From the NCBI RefSeq assembly GCF_029639405.1, contig NZ_CP121274.1:3286001-3350000 (forward strand): a DNA stretch of 64,000 bases. The letters are read 5' to 3'. Positions within the stretch are counted from its first letter, which is position 1, and every line of letters starts with the position of its first letter. Positions 17,609 to 26,493 of the stretch are shown one piece after another. The stretch is from Microbacterium proteolyticum. Lineage in GTDB: Bacteria > Actinomycetota > Actinomycetes > Actinomycetales > Microbacteriaceae. A program made the position numbers and the translations under genes. The notes below the pieces were generated by a model. It had not been told where the DNA came from. It made no database searches and saw only the letters and a list, made by a program, of their open reading frames with translations.

Positions 17609-19069
17609 ATGACGACTTTCGCCGAGCTCGGCGTCGATCAGGACATCGTCGATGCCCTGGCATCCAAGGGCATCGTGGATGCCTTCCCGATCCAGGAACA
17701 GACCATCCCCCTCGGCCTCCCGGGCCAGGACATCATCGGCCAGGCCAAGACCGGAACTGGAAAGACGTTCGGCTTCGGCATCCCCGTGGTCCAGCGTCTC
17801 GGGCTGAACCCCGAGCCCGGCGTGAAGGCGCTCATCGTGGTGCCCACCCGCGAGCTCGCCGTCCAGGTCTACGAGGACATGGACATGCTGACGCAGAACC
17901 GCGCGACCAGCGTGGTCGCGATCTACGGCGGCAAGGCGTACGAGGGGCAGATCGACCAGCTCAAGGCCGGCGCGCAGATCGTCGTCGGTACGCCCGGTCG
18001 CCTGATCGACCTGAACAACCAGCGCCTGCTCGACCTGTCGGGCGCGATCGAGGTCGTGCTCGACGAGGCCGACAAGATGCTCGATCTGGGCTTCCTCGCC
18101 GACATCGAGAAGATCTTCCAGAAGGTCCCCGCCGTCCGCCACACGCAGTTGTTCTCGGCCACCATGCCGGGGCCGATCGTGGCGCTCGCCCGCCGCTTCA
18201 TGTCGAACCCGATCCACATGCGCGCCAACGACCCCGACGAGGGCCTCACCCAGGCCAACATCAAGCACCTCGTCTACCGCGCGCACTCGCTCGACAAGGA
18301 TGAGGTCATCGCCCGCATCCTCCAGTCCGAGGGACGCGAGAAGGCCGTGATCTTCACCCGCACCAAGCGGGCAGCCCAGAAGCTCGTCGACGAGCTCAAC
18401 GACCGCGGCTTCAACGCCGCCGCCGTGCACGGCGACATGAGCCAGGAGGCGCGTGAGCGCTCCATGGCCGCCTTCAAGGCCGGCAAGCGGGATGTGCTCA
18501 TCGCCACCGACGTCGCCGCGCGCGGGATCGACGTGAACGACGTCACCCACGTGATCAACCACACGATCCCCGACGACGAGAAGACCTACCTGCACCGCGC
18601 CGGTCGCACGGGTCGCGCCGGCAAGACCGGCATCGCCGTGACCTTCGTCGACTGGGACGACCTGCACAAGTGGGCCCTCATCAACCGCGCCCTCGAGTTC
18701 GGCCAGCCCGAACCGACCGAGACCTACTCGTCGAGCCCGCACCTGTACACCGATCTGAACATCCCCGAGGGCACCAAGGGCCGGCTCGTCACCGCACCCA
18801 AGGCAGCGCAGGCGCCGAAGGTCGAGAAGACCGACACCGCCGAGGGATCGGATGCCACCGGCGAAGGCGCCTCGCGCCGCCGCCGTCGTCGTCGCGGCGG
18901 TTCCGGCACCGGTGAGCAGGGCACCGAGTCCGCGACGCCCCGCGCCGCGGGTGCGGGGACGCACGATGGAGGCGGCAGCGAGCACCACGACGGCAACGCG
19001 GCTCCGCGCCGTCGGCGCCGCCGTCGCAGCAGCGGATCCGGGGGCGGCACGACCGCTCCGGTCGCCTGA
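17609..19069 (+). CDS. rhlE: DEAD-box RNA helicase, RhlE-like
   Basis: This 486-residue protein carries the complete DEAD-box set: Q motif FPIQEQ, Walker A AKTGTGKT, PTRELA, VLDEADKML, the SAT motif in FSATMPG, and HRAGRTGRAG. It should be an ATP-dependent RNA-remodelling helicase acting in ribosome assembly or RNA decay. The C-terminal 90 residues are low complexity with two separate Arg runs in Gly/Ser-rich sequence, a typical RNA-binding tail. Position and orientation match Rv3211. The ATG at 17609 was preferred because the core begins there and a GGAACAGG stretch precedes it. Confidence 0.92.
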   Translation: MTTFAELGVDQDIVDALASKGIVDAFPIQEQTIPLGLPGQDIIGQAKTGTGKTFGFGIPVVQRLGLNPEPGVKALIVVPTRELAVQVYEDMDMLTQNRATSVVAIYGGKAYEGQIDQLKAGAQIVVGTPGRLIDLNNQRLLDLSGAIEVVLDEADKMLDLGFLADIEKIFQKVPAVRHTQLFSATMPGPIVALARRFMSNPIHMRANDPDEGLTQANIKHLVYRAHSLDKDEVIARILQSEGREKAVIFTRTKRAAQKLVDELNDRGFNAAAVHGDMSQEARERSMAAFKAGKRDVLIATDVAARGIDVNDVTHVINHTIPDDEKTYLHRAGRTGRAGKTGIAVTFVDWDDLHKWALINRALEFGQPEPTETYSSSPHLYTDLNIPEGTKGRLVTAPKAAQAPKVEKTDTAEGSDATGEGASRRRRRRRGGSGTGEQGTESATPRAAGAGTHDGGGSEHHDGNAAPRRRRRRRSSGSGGGTTAPVA

Positions 19070-19085
19070 CCCGACCACGCACGCA

Positions 19086-19117
19086 CGGCGCCGTTCCTCC
19101 TCGGAGGGGCGGCGCCG
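19086..19117. terminator. Bidirectional hairpin between rhlE-like and PHP genes
   Basis: CGGCGCCG arms enclose an inner CCTCC/GGAGG stem. The hairpin lies between two convergent genes and can end transcription from both sides. Confidence 0.55.
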
Positions 19118-19123
19118 CCGCGT

Positions 19124-19984
19124 TCAGGGGAAGACGGGTGCCGAGCCGGTCCCGGCCGCGATCAGGCGCGCCACCATGTCGTCGTCGGTCGTGTTCTCGC
19201 CCGGCAGATTGGGCTTTCCGAGTCCGTGGTAGTCGCTGGAACCGGTGACGATCAGGTCGCGTTCGTCGGCGAGCCGCGCGAGGGCGGCCGTGGCATCCGG
19301 GAGATTCTCGCGATGACGCAGCTCGAAACCGGCGAGGCCCGCGGCGAGCATCGCCTCGAGGACCCGACGCGGAAGGAGCGCGCGCCCGGCGGGGTGGGCG
19401 ACGATCGGCACGCCTCCGGCGCCCACCACCAGCTCGACCGCGGTGACGGGATCGGGGGCGTAGAGCGAGACGTAGTACTCATTGCGCGGGTGAAGGATGC
19501 TCGCGAACGCCTCGGTGCGATCGGCGACGATCCCCCGCGCGATCAGCGCATCGGCGATGTGCGGGCGCCCGACCGTGGCGCCGTCTTCGGTCTGAGCGAC
19601 GATGTCGCCCCAGTCGATGTCGAAGTCGCGCGAGATGCGCTCGGCCATGATCTGCGCGCGATCCAGCCGCGACGACCGGATCCGGTCGGTCATGGCGCGC
19701 AGGTCCTCGTCGTCGGGATCCACCAGATACGCCAGCAGATGGACGCTGCGCCACTCGTGCTGGGCCGACAGTTCCATGCCGGGGAGGAACGTCATCCCGA
19801 GCGATGACGCGGCCTCGGCCGCCTCGGCCCACCCCGAGGTGGTGTCGTGGTCGGTGAGGGCCACGGTCCGCAGGCCGTGCCGGTGGGCCGCCGCCATGAC
19901 GAGCGAGGGCGACTCGGTGCCGTCGGAGTGCGTCGAGTGGAGATGAAGGTCACTGGGTCCTTCGAATCGTCGATCTCGCTCCAC
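19124..19984 (-). CDS. PHP domain phosphoesterase
   Basis: This 286-residue protein has the PHP metal-binding motifs DLHLHSTHSDG at the N-terminus, LTDHDT, GMELSA and late His motifs (AHPAG, SSDYHG). It resembles the YciV/RNase AM and nucleoside 3',5'-bisphosphate phosphatase group, which act on small nucleotides or RNA 5' ends; which substrate applies here cannot be decided. The GTG start at 19984 was chosen over longer readings because a TACGCT box ends six bases upstream. Its gene diverges from the membrane-anchored EEP-family gene. Confidence 0.85.
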   Translation of the reverse strand: MERDRRFEGPSDLHLHSTHSDGTESPSLVMAAAHRHGLRTVALTDHDTTSGWAEAAEAASSLGMTFLPGMELSAQHEWRSVHLLAYLVDPDDEDLRAMTDRIRSSRLDRAQIMAERISRDFDIDWGDIVAQTEDGATVGRPHIADALIARGIVADRTEAFASILHPRNEYYVSLYAPDPVTAVELVVGAGGVPIVAHPAGRALLPRRVLEAMLAAGLAGFELRHRENLPDATAALARLADERDLIVTGSSDYHGLGKPNLPGENTTDDDMVARLIAAGTGSAPVFP

Positions 19985-19990
19985 CCGTCG

Positions 19991-19996
19991 AGCGTA
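19991..19996 (-). promoter_or_regulatory. -10 box of PHP gene (leaderless)
   Basis: TACGCT on the minus strand ends six bases before the GTG at 19984. Confidence 0.5.
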
Positions 19997-20074
19997 CCGC
20001 CCGAGCCCGAGCGACCGCGGCCGGCGTGGAGCCGCCGGAGAGGCGGCATCCGTGGATCTCCCAGGCGCCTCGCC

Positions 20075-20080
20075 TACGGT
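20075..20080 (+). promoter_or_regulatory. -10 box of EEP-family gene (leaderless)
   Basis: TACGGT ends seven bases before the GTG at 20088. Confidence 0.5.
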
Positions 20081-20087
20081 CGAGTGC

Positions 20088-21119
20088 GTGCGTCGGCTGT
20101 TCGGAATCGTGTTCGCGCTCGTGTGCGCTGCGGCGGCCACGGCGCTGACGTGGCCGACCCTGTTCGGCATCGAGCGGACGTTCCCGCTCGCGCAGATCAT
20201 CTCGTTCCGCGTTCCGCTCGCCGCCGGGTTCGTCGCGGCGGCCGCCCTGGCGCTGCTGTTCGCCCTCATCCGGCCGCTGCGGGCACTGGCGCTCACGCTG
20301 ACGGTGATCTTCGTCGCCGCGGCCGGTGTGAACGGCGCGATGGTGCTGCAGCGCGGCACCGGCACCGACGGTCTGCCGGAGAAGACCGACACGAGTCTGC
20401 GCGTGATGACCTGGAACACCGCGGGTTCCGCCACCTCGGCCGAGTCGATCGCGCAGTTCGCCGTGGGCATGAAGGCCGACGTCGTGACCCTTCCCGAGAC
20501 GACGATCGAGACCGGCACCCGGGTGGCCGAGCTGATGCGCGACATGGGGCAGCCGATGTGGGCGCACCACGCCGAGTACGGCGAGTACGGCATCACCGGA
20601 TGGGATGCCACCTCCACCACCGTGCTGATCCGGCCCGAGCTCGGCGACTACAGCGTCATCGAGTCCTCGCTGGATGGATCGAGCAACACCTCGACGGTGC
20701 CGAGCGCCGTCGCGATGCCGGTGTCCGGCAACGGCCCGATCATCGTGGCCGCCCACGCGGTCGCACCGCGCCAGGAGTACATGACGCAGTGGCGTTCGGA
20801 CCTGCAGTGGCTCGCCGACCAGTGCGCGACCGACAACGTCATCCTCGCCGGGGACTTCAACGCCACGCTCGACCACATGACCGGCCTGGGCGTCGAGGGC
20901 GGCACCCTGGGACGGTGCCGCGACGCGGCGTCGGAGAGCGGCAACGGCGGGATCGGCACGTGGCCGACGGACTTCCCGGCCCTGCTGGGCGCCCCCATCG
21001 ATCACGTCATGGCCACCCCCGACTGGACAGTCACGGGCTCCGTCGTGATGCGGACGCTCGACGGTTCGGGCAGCGACCACCGGCCCATCGTCGTGCAGTT
21101 GGAGCGCACGGCGGGCTGA
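20088..21119 (+). CDS. Membrane-anchored endonuclease/exonuclease/phosphatase family protein
   Basis: This 343-residue protein begins with three membrane helices (residues 1 to about 85) followed by an extracytoplasmic EEP domain. Family motifs are visible: MTWNTAG, LPETT, AGDFNATLDH and GSDHRPI, which supply the metal and phosphate ligands. Such proteins cleave phosphodiesters in nucleic acids or lipids outside the membrane; the substrate is unknown. The GTG at 20088 is preferred over one twelve codons earlier because it sits seven bases after a TACGGT box and directly precedes the first membrane helix. Confidence 0.85.
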   Translation: MRRLFGIVFALVCAAAATALTWPTLFGIERTFPLAQIISFRVPLAAGFVAAAALALLFALIRPLRALALTLTVIFVAAAGVNGAMVLQRGTGTDGLPEKTDTSLRVMTWNTAGSATSAESIAQFAVGMKADVVTLPETTIETGTRVAELMRDMGQPMWAHHAEYGEYGITGWDATSTTVLIRPELGDYSVIESSLDGSSNTSTVPSAVAMPVSGNGPIIVAAHAVAPRQEYMTQWRSDLQWLADQCATDNVILAGDFNATLDHMTGLGVEGGTLGRCRDAASESGNGGIGTWPTDFPALLGAPIDHVMATPDWTVTGSVVMRTLDGSGSDHRPIVVQLERTAG

Positions 21120-21156
21120 CCGTGCGCTCGCGCGCCGGCGGTGCGAGACTGGGGTG

Positions 21157-22575
21157 ATGGACTCCCCCGCCGACCGCGACACGATCGCCTCCGCTCCGCA
21201 GAAGCCCGTCGAGACCACGACGAACCGCAAGGCACCCTTCCCGCGCGGATTCCTCGACACCATCTCCACCGGCTGGGCCGAGCGCCCCGAGACCCTCCCG
21301 GCACCGCGCGAGCAGGCCGCATGGGCGGCACGTCGCCGCGAGCGGGTGTCGGCGGCGTTCCCGGGCGAGCGTCTCGTGGTGCCCGCGGGATCGCTCAAGC
21401 AGCGCAGCAACGACACCGACTACCCGTTCCGCGCCCACTCGGCCTTCGCGCACCTCACCGGGTGGGCCTCGGATGCCGAGCCCGACTCGGTGCTCGTGTT
21501 CGAGCCGCGTGACGGCGGGCACGACGCCGTGCTGTACTTCCGCGAGCGCGCCGACCGGACGACGCCAGAGTTCTACGCCGACGCCACGATCGGGGAGTTC
21601 TGGATCGGTCCGCGCCCCGCGCTGGCCGGCGTCGCCGCCGATCTGGGACTGGCGACCGCCCACGTCGACGGCTTCGTCTCGACGGATGACGACCGCGTCG
21701 TCGGCGCCGACGACGAGCTCACGCGTTTCGTCTCCGAGCTGCGTCTGGTGAAAGACGAGTACGAGCTCGCCCAGATGGCGCTGGCCGTCGAGGTCACGGC
21801 ATCCGGATTCGACGACATCATCGCCGAGCTCCCCCACATCGTCGAGCACCCGCGGGGCGAGCGCGTCGTCGAGGGCGTCTTCCACCGCCGTGCGCGCGCC
21901 GACGGCAACGCCGTGGGGTACGACACGATCGCCGCGTCGGGGCCCCACGCCTGCTACCTGCACTGGACCCGCAACGACGGGGCCGTCGTGCCGGGCGACC
22001 TCATCCTCATCGACGCCGGTGTCGAGGTCGACAGCCTGTACACCGCCGACATCACGCGCACGCTCCCCGTCTCGGGACGCTTCACCGAGGTGCAGCGTCG
22101 CGTCTACGAGGCCGTCCGTGAGGCCGCGGATGCCGCCTTCGCCGCGGCGCGTCCGGGCGTGCCGTTCCGACGCGTGCACGAAGCGGCGATGGAGATCATC
22201 GCCGCCCGCGTCGCCGAGTGGGGCCTGCTCCCGGTGACGGCACAAGAAGCGCTGGATGCCGATCAGGGCGGCCAGCACCGGCGGTACATGGTCCACGGCA
22301 CGAGCCACCACCTCGGCATCGACGTGCACGACTGCGCACAGGCACGTCGCGAGATGTACTACGACGGCCTGCTCGAGCCGGGCATGGTCTTCACGATCGA
22401 GCCGGGCCTGTACTTCCAGATCGACGATCTCACCGTGCCCGAGGAGTACCGCGGGATCGGGGTGCGCATCGAGGACGACATCGTCATGACCGCCGACGGC
22501 CCGGTGAACCTGTCCGCGGGGATTCCGCGGACCGCGGACGAGGTCGAGGAGTGGATCGCGCGGCTCGCGCGATGA
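21157..22575 (+). CDS. pepP: Xaa-Pro aminopeptidase (aminopeptidase P)
   Basis: This roughly 472-residue M24 metallopeptidase has an N-terminal creatinase-like domain and a C-terminal pita-bread domain. All five metal ligands can be placed: Asp in LILIDAG, Asp in YTADITR, His in HGTSHHLG, Glu in TIEPGLY and Glu in RIEDDIV. It removes an N-terminal residue before proline in the cytoplasm. A GAGACT box ends six bases before the ATG at 21157; a GTG three bases earlier is an alternative start. Its stop overlaps the next start (ATGA), linking it to a gamma-glutamyltransferase in a peptide-recycling pair. Confidence 0.92.
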   Translation: MDSPADRDTIASAPQKPVETTTNRKAPFPRGFLDTISTGWAERPETLPAPREQAAWAARRRERVSAAFPGERLVVPAGSLKQRSNDTDYPFRAHSAFAHLTGWASDAEPDSVLVFEPRDGGHDAVLYFRERADRTTPEFYADATIGEFWIGPRPALAGVAADLGLATAHVDGFVSTDDDRVVGADDELTRFVSELRLVKDEYELAQMALAVEVTASGFDDIIAELPHIVEHPRGERVVEGVFHRRARADGNAVGYDTIAASGPHACYLHWTRNDGAVVPGDLILIDAGVEVDSLYTADITRTLPVSGRFTEVQRRVYEAVREAADAAFAAARPGVPFRRVHEAAMEIIAARVAEWGLLPVTAQEALDADQGGQHRRYMVHGTSHHLGIDVHDCAQARREMYYDGLLEPGMVFTIEPGLYFQIDDLTVPEEYRGIGVRIEDDIVMTADGPVNLSAGIPRTADEVEEWIARLAR

Positions 22576-24353
22576 CGTTCACCCCACCCGCGTCGTTCGC
22601 GACGCGGCCGACGCTGCGCGGATCCTTCGGCATGTCGGCATCCACGCACTGGACGGCCACGGCCACCGCGCAGTCCGTCCTGGAGCGGGGCGGCAATGCG
22701 TTCGACGCGGCCGTCGCGGCTGCCTTCGTGCTGCACGTCGTCGAGCCGCACCTCAACGGCCCCGGCGGCGACCTCGTCGCGATCGTGCGCCCCGCCGGCA
22801 GCGACGAACCGCTCGTGCTGATGGGACAGGGACCCGCACCGGCCGGCGCGTCCGTGGAGGCGTTCCGCGCGCGCGGCCTCGACCTCGTGCCCGGCGCGGG
22901 CGGGCTCGCGGCCGCGGTGCCCGGCGCCGTCGACGCGTGGCTGCTGCTTTTGCGCGATCACGGCACGTGGGACCTCGCCGACGTGCTCGACTACGCGATC
23001 GGCTACGCGCGCGACGGGCACCCACTCGTCGCCGGCGCCGCCGTGACGATCGGCCGGGTCGCCGACCTGTTCCGCGACCACTGGACGACCTCGGCCGACC
23101 TGTGGATGCCGACCGGCGCGGCGCCCGCGCCGAACACGATCGTCCGCAACCCGGCGTACGCCGGCGTGCTGGAAGGTCTCCTGGCGACGGGATCTCCTGC
23201 CGACGGTCGGGAGGCTCGGATCGACGCGGCCCGACGCGAGTGGATGACGACAGTGCTGCCGCGGGCCGCCGCGTTCGCGCGCATCCCCCATCGACACTCG
23301 GACGGCGGCGATCATCCCGGCGTGCTCGACGACGCCGATCTCGCGGGGTGGAGCGCGTCGTTCGAGCCGGCGGTCTCGGCGACGTTCCGCGGATGGCGGG
23401 TCTTCAAGGCCGGCGTGTGGACCCAGGGTCCCGCCCTCCTGCAGACGCTGCGGATGCTCGACCCGCTCGACGACGAGCTCCTCGACCCGTCGACGGCGGC
23501 CGGTGCCCACACCCTCCTCGAGGTGCAGAAGCTCGCGTACGCCGACCGCGACGCGTGGTTCGGCGATGCCGACGTCGCTGCCGACGTCGACGCCCTGCTC
23601 GCCGACGAGTACCTCGCCGAACGCGCCGCACTGATCGACGACGCCGCCAGCCCCGCCCTACGCCCCGGTTCTCCGGACGGTCGCCCGCCCGTCCTGCCGC
23701 CGCTCCGGACGGATGCCGGAGTCACGAGTGCCGGCACCGGCGAGCCGACGGTGGATCGGAGCGGGCAGACCCGCGGCGACACCTGCCACCTCGACGTCGT
23801 CGACCGTTGGGGCAACGTCGTGTCCGCGACGCCCTCCGGCGGATGGCTGCAGTCCTCCCCCGCGGTGCCCGACCTGGGATTCTGCCTCGGGACGCGCCTG
23901 CAGGCCACGTGGGTGATGACCGGGCACCCGGCATCCCTCATTCCGGGTCGGAGGCCCCGCACCACGCTCACCCCGACGATGCTGACCCGCGGCGAGGAGG
24001 TCATCGCGATGGGGTCGCCCGGCGGCGACCAGCAGGACGCGTGGCAACTGCCCGTCCTCCTCCGCATGCTCATCGGGGAATACGAGCCGCAGCAGGCGAT
24101 CGACGCCCCCTCGCTGCACACGACCGGGGTACTCGATTCGTTCTGGCCGCGAACCTGGACTCCGTCCGGCGTCGTCGTCGAGAACCGCATCGGCGACGAG
24201 GTCGTCGCGGAACTCGAACGCCGCGGGCATGCCGTCCGGCGGGCCGGCGAGTGGGCGCTCGGACGGGTGAGCGCCGTCGGCCGTGACTCCTCCGGGCTGC
24301 TGTGGGCCGCCGCGAACCCGCGCGGGATGCAGGGGTACGCCGCCGGCCGGTGA
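22572..24353 (+). CDS. ggt: Gamma-glutamyltransferase family protein
   Basis: This 593-residue Ntn-hydrolase has the large and small subunit regions of gamma-glutamyltransferases. The expected self-cleavage site and nucleophile is the Thr of GDTCHLDVVD at about residue 399, where most relatives have TTH. The early GGNAFDAAVAAAF and late RPRTTLTPTM and GSPGGD motifs fit the family. No signal peptide is seen, so it probably works in the cytoplasm, unlike classical secreted GGT. It would cleave gamma-glutamyl or related acylated peptides. Its ATG overlaps the pepP stop codon. Confidence 0.87.
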   Translation: MTFTPPASFATRPTLRGSFGMSASTHWTATATAQSVLERGGNAFDAAVAAAFVLHVVEPHLNGPGGDLVAIVRPAGSDEPLVLMGQGPAPAGASVEAFRARGLDLVPGAGGLAAAVPGAVDAWLLLLRDHGTWDLADVLDYAIGYARDGHPLVAGAAVTIGRVADLFRDHWTTSADLWMPTGAAPAPNTIVRNPAYAGVLEGLLATGSPADGREARIDAARREWMTTVLPRAAAFARIPHRHSDGGDHPGVLDDADLAGWSASFEPAVSATFRGWRVFKAGVWTQGPALLQTLRMLDPLDDELLDPSTAAGAHTLLEVQKLAYADRDAWFGDADVAADVDALLADEYLAERAALIDDAASPALRPGSPDGRPPVLPPLRTDAGVTSAGTGEPTVDRSGQTRGDTCHLDVVDRWGNVVSATPSGGWLQSSPAVPDLGFCLGTRLQATWVMTGHPASLIPGRRPRTTLTPTMLTRGEEVIAMGSPGGDQQDAWQLPVLLRMLIGEYEPQQAIDAPSLHTTGVLDSFWPRTWTPSGVVVENRIGDEVVAELERRGHAVRRAGEWALGRVSAVGRDSSGLLWAAANPRGMQGYAAGR

Positions 24354-24396
24354 CGAGGTTCTCCACAGGGTGAAAACACGGCGGTGCGCGTTTGCC

Positions 24397-24402
24397 TACG
24401 AT
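24397..24402 (+). promoter_or_regulatory. -10 box of the 24.4-27.0 kb cassette (leaderless)
   Basis: TACGAT ends seven bases before the ATG at 24410 and is the only promoter apparent for the three tightly overlapping genes that follow. Confidence 0.55.
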
Positions 24403-24409
24403 CCCGCGC

Positions 24410-24769
24410 ATGTCGTACTCGGTGGATCCCCCGCAACTGATCGGTCTCGGCGAGCGCATGCGTCGCTCGTTCGACGAGCTCGACGAGGCCGCCCGCGGGC
24501 TGCGGAGAGCCGCGGATGCCGCGGCCCTCGGACTCGTGCGCGCCCTGCCCGCCCACGGCGCCCTCGTCGAGCTGACCGCCGGGCGCATCGATCTGGCGCA
24601 CCGCATCGTCGCGCGCGGCCGAGCCGTGCTCTCGGCCCTCCAGACCGTCGTGCTCGCCTACCTCACCGCGGATGAGGAGATGGCCGGCGCGGCCGAGGTC
24701 GCAGCATCCGATGCCGCCGCCGTGACGAATCCGTTCGACCCGATCGTGTTCGGACGGAGACGTCTGTGA
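24410..24769 (+). CDS. Small helical protein with YxxxD motif (EspC/WXG100-like)
   Basis: This 119-residue protein is predicted to be two long Ala-rich amphipathic helices, the architecture of WXG100 and EspC-type type VII secretion partners. A YLTAD sequence at residues about 83-87 matches the YxxxD/E export motif that follows the helix pair in such proteins. No WXG turn is evident. It is followed by a hydrolase gene through a GTGA overlap, so the two proteins may form a secreted or chaperoned complex. This assignment rests on architecture and context, not on a recognised domain. Confidence 0.65.
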   Translation: MSYSVDPPQLIGLGERMRRSFDELDEAARGLRRAADAAALGLVRALPAHGALVELTAGRIDLAHRIVARGRAVLSALQTVVLAYLTADEEMAGAAEVAASDAAAVTNPFDPIVFGRRRL

Positions 24770-26493
24770 GCATGGCGATCGCGCTCCCCGATCCCCCGGC
24801 GGAGCCGGAACGTCTGCGCGAGAACGCGGCTCGTCTGCGCACGACGTCGGAGCGATACGAACTCCTGGTCACGCAGGCGCTCTTCGCCTGGAGCCTCCTC
24901 CCCGGGGCCTACCGCGCCCCGGAAGCCGACCTCCTGCACGCCTCACTCGCCACGACGCATCCTGCAGCCGCAGAGATCAGCGACGGTCTCATCTCCGCAT
25001 GTCGTGCGCTGGAGCGGTTCGCGGACGAGATCGACGACCTCGCGCGCCGTCGCACCCTGCTCGCCGACAGACGGGATGCCGGTCCTCCGGCGGATCTCTG
25101 GGACGAGAGCGCCGACGGACCGGCCGCGGTGCTGAACGATCGCCGCCGAGACGAGTGGGCCAGCGGGCTCGCTCGCGAAGCCGCCGATCTCGACGAGGCG
25201 TACGACGACGCGAGCCGACGCTGCGCGTCCGCCCTGCGCGCGATACCGGACGTCGCCTGGACATCGCTTGCTGCATGGAGTGGTCCCGAGGCGTCGGGGC
25301 CCGTGGGCTCCATCTCCGACGCGGCGGGCCTCGCTCTGCTCGAACGGCTGTCCGCGGAACGCGATCCCGCACGACTGCTCGTCGAGCACCCCGAATGGGC
25401 GGGCATCATTCGCGGCACCGGTCCCGCCGCGGTCGCCGAGTGGTGGTCCCGCCTCGATCGACGGACGGCCGACGCTCTCGCGACGACAGCGCCCTCGCTC
25501 GTCGGCAACCTCGACGGACTGCCGATCGCCGAACGCGTCGAGGTCAACCGTGGTCGCGCGAGCGAATATCTGCGCGAGTTGCGCACACGACGACAGGCTC
25601 TCGAGGCTCTGCGCGCCCCTCGCTCCCGAGCGAACGCACTCGAGGTCCTCGATCGCCGGACGGAACGCGCGCGCCTCGACCGCGAGATCGCGTACTTCGA
25701 CGCCGTCGCGAACGGGACGAAGCAGCTTTACGCGTGGGATCCGGAGCACGGCTCATTGATCGAGATGGCGGGCGATCCGTCCACGGCGAAGGCCGCCCTC
25801 TTCGTCGTTCCCGGGACGAACGCGAAAGCGGAAGCGTTCATGTCCGAGCAGCCGATCACCCGATTCGCCGACTGGCAGGTGAGATCGGGCGGCGCATCCG
25901 TCGTCGCGTTCACCGTGATGACTGGGCCGATGCCGCAGTTGGACAAGAACCTCCTGCATACCGGCCCAGAGTGGAATTCGATGGCGGTAGACCGCGGACC
26001 CGAGTACGCCCGCTTCATACAGGGAATCGGAAGCGTGCAGCCCGACCTCTGGACGATGAGCTACGAGCACTCCTACGGAGGAGCCGTCGGCAGCGAGGCG
26101 GAGAAGAACGGCGGCATCGTCGATGCGCGATTCCTCGCCGCGAGCGTCGGCGCCGTCGGCCCCTTCGAGCCGAACCCGGACACGACCTACTTCGCGGCGC
26201 AAGCGCCGGACGACATCAACAGGTATTACGCGGGGCTCGGTCTGGGGCCAGCAGGTTTCACCGTCGCGCCCGAATCGATCCCTGGGGTGCACATCGTCGA
26301 CTCGGGCATACGGGGGTTCGATATGGGGGCAGTGATCCCGTACGCGATGACCGGCAATCCCGGGTACCTTCCCGCGATCGTCGACCAAAGCGTCGACCAC
26401 CACAACGCACTGATGAGCGACGACGAGTCCGTGAATGGGAAGGTCCTAGACCGGGTCCGGTCAGTCCTCGACGATGGGGGAAGAGCATCGTGA
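24766..26493 (+). CDS. Alpha/beta hydrolase (DUF1023-like) with helical N-terminal domain
   Basis: This 575-residue protein has a helical N-terminal region (to about residue 320) that includes AWSLLPGAYRAPEAD, and a C-terminal alpha/beta hydrolase of the DUF1023 type. The nucleophile elbow reads EHSYGG with Ser436; the usual first Gly is Glu. Candidate acid and base are Asp near 511 (HIVDSG) and His near 545 (SVDHHN). It may cleave lipid or ester bonds outside the cell if exported by a type VII system together with its upstream neighbour. An ATG two codons after the GTG is an alternative start. The 3' half uses more A/T-ending codons than neighbouring genes. Confidence 0.72.
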   Translation: MSMAIALPDPPAEPERLRENAARLRTTSERYELLVTQALFAWSLLPGAYRAPEADLLHASLATTHPAAAEISDGLISACRALERFADEIDDLARRRTLLADRRDAGPPADLWDESADGPAAVLNDRRRDEWASGLAREAADLDEAYDDASRRCASALRAIPDVAWTSLAAWSGPEASGPVGSISDAAGLALLERLSAERDPARLLVEHPEWAGIIRGTGPAAVAEWWSRLDRRTADALATTAPSLVGNLDGLPIAERVEVNRGRASEYLRELRTRRQALEALRAPRSRANALEVLDRRTERARLDREIAYFDAVANGTKQLYAWDPEHGSLIEMAGDPSTAKAALFVVPGTNAKAEAFMSEQPITRFADWQVRSGGASVVAFTVMTGPMPQLDKNLLHTGPEWNSMAVDRGPEYARFIQGIGSVQPDLWTMSYEHSYGGAVGSEAEKNGGIVDARFLAASVGAVGPFEPNPDTTYFAAQAPDDINRYYAGLGLGPAGFTVAPESIPGVHIVDSGIRGFDMGAVIPYAMTGNPGYLPAIVDQSVDHHNALMSDDESVNGKVLDRVRSVLDDGGRAS

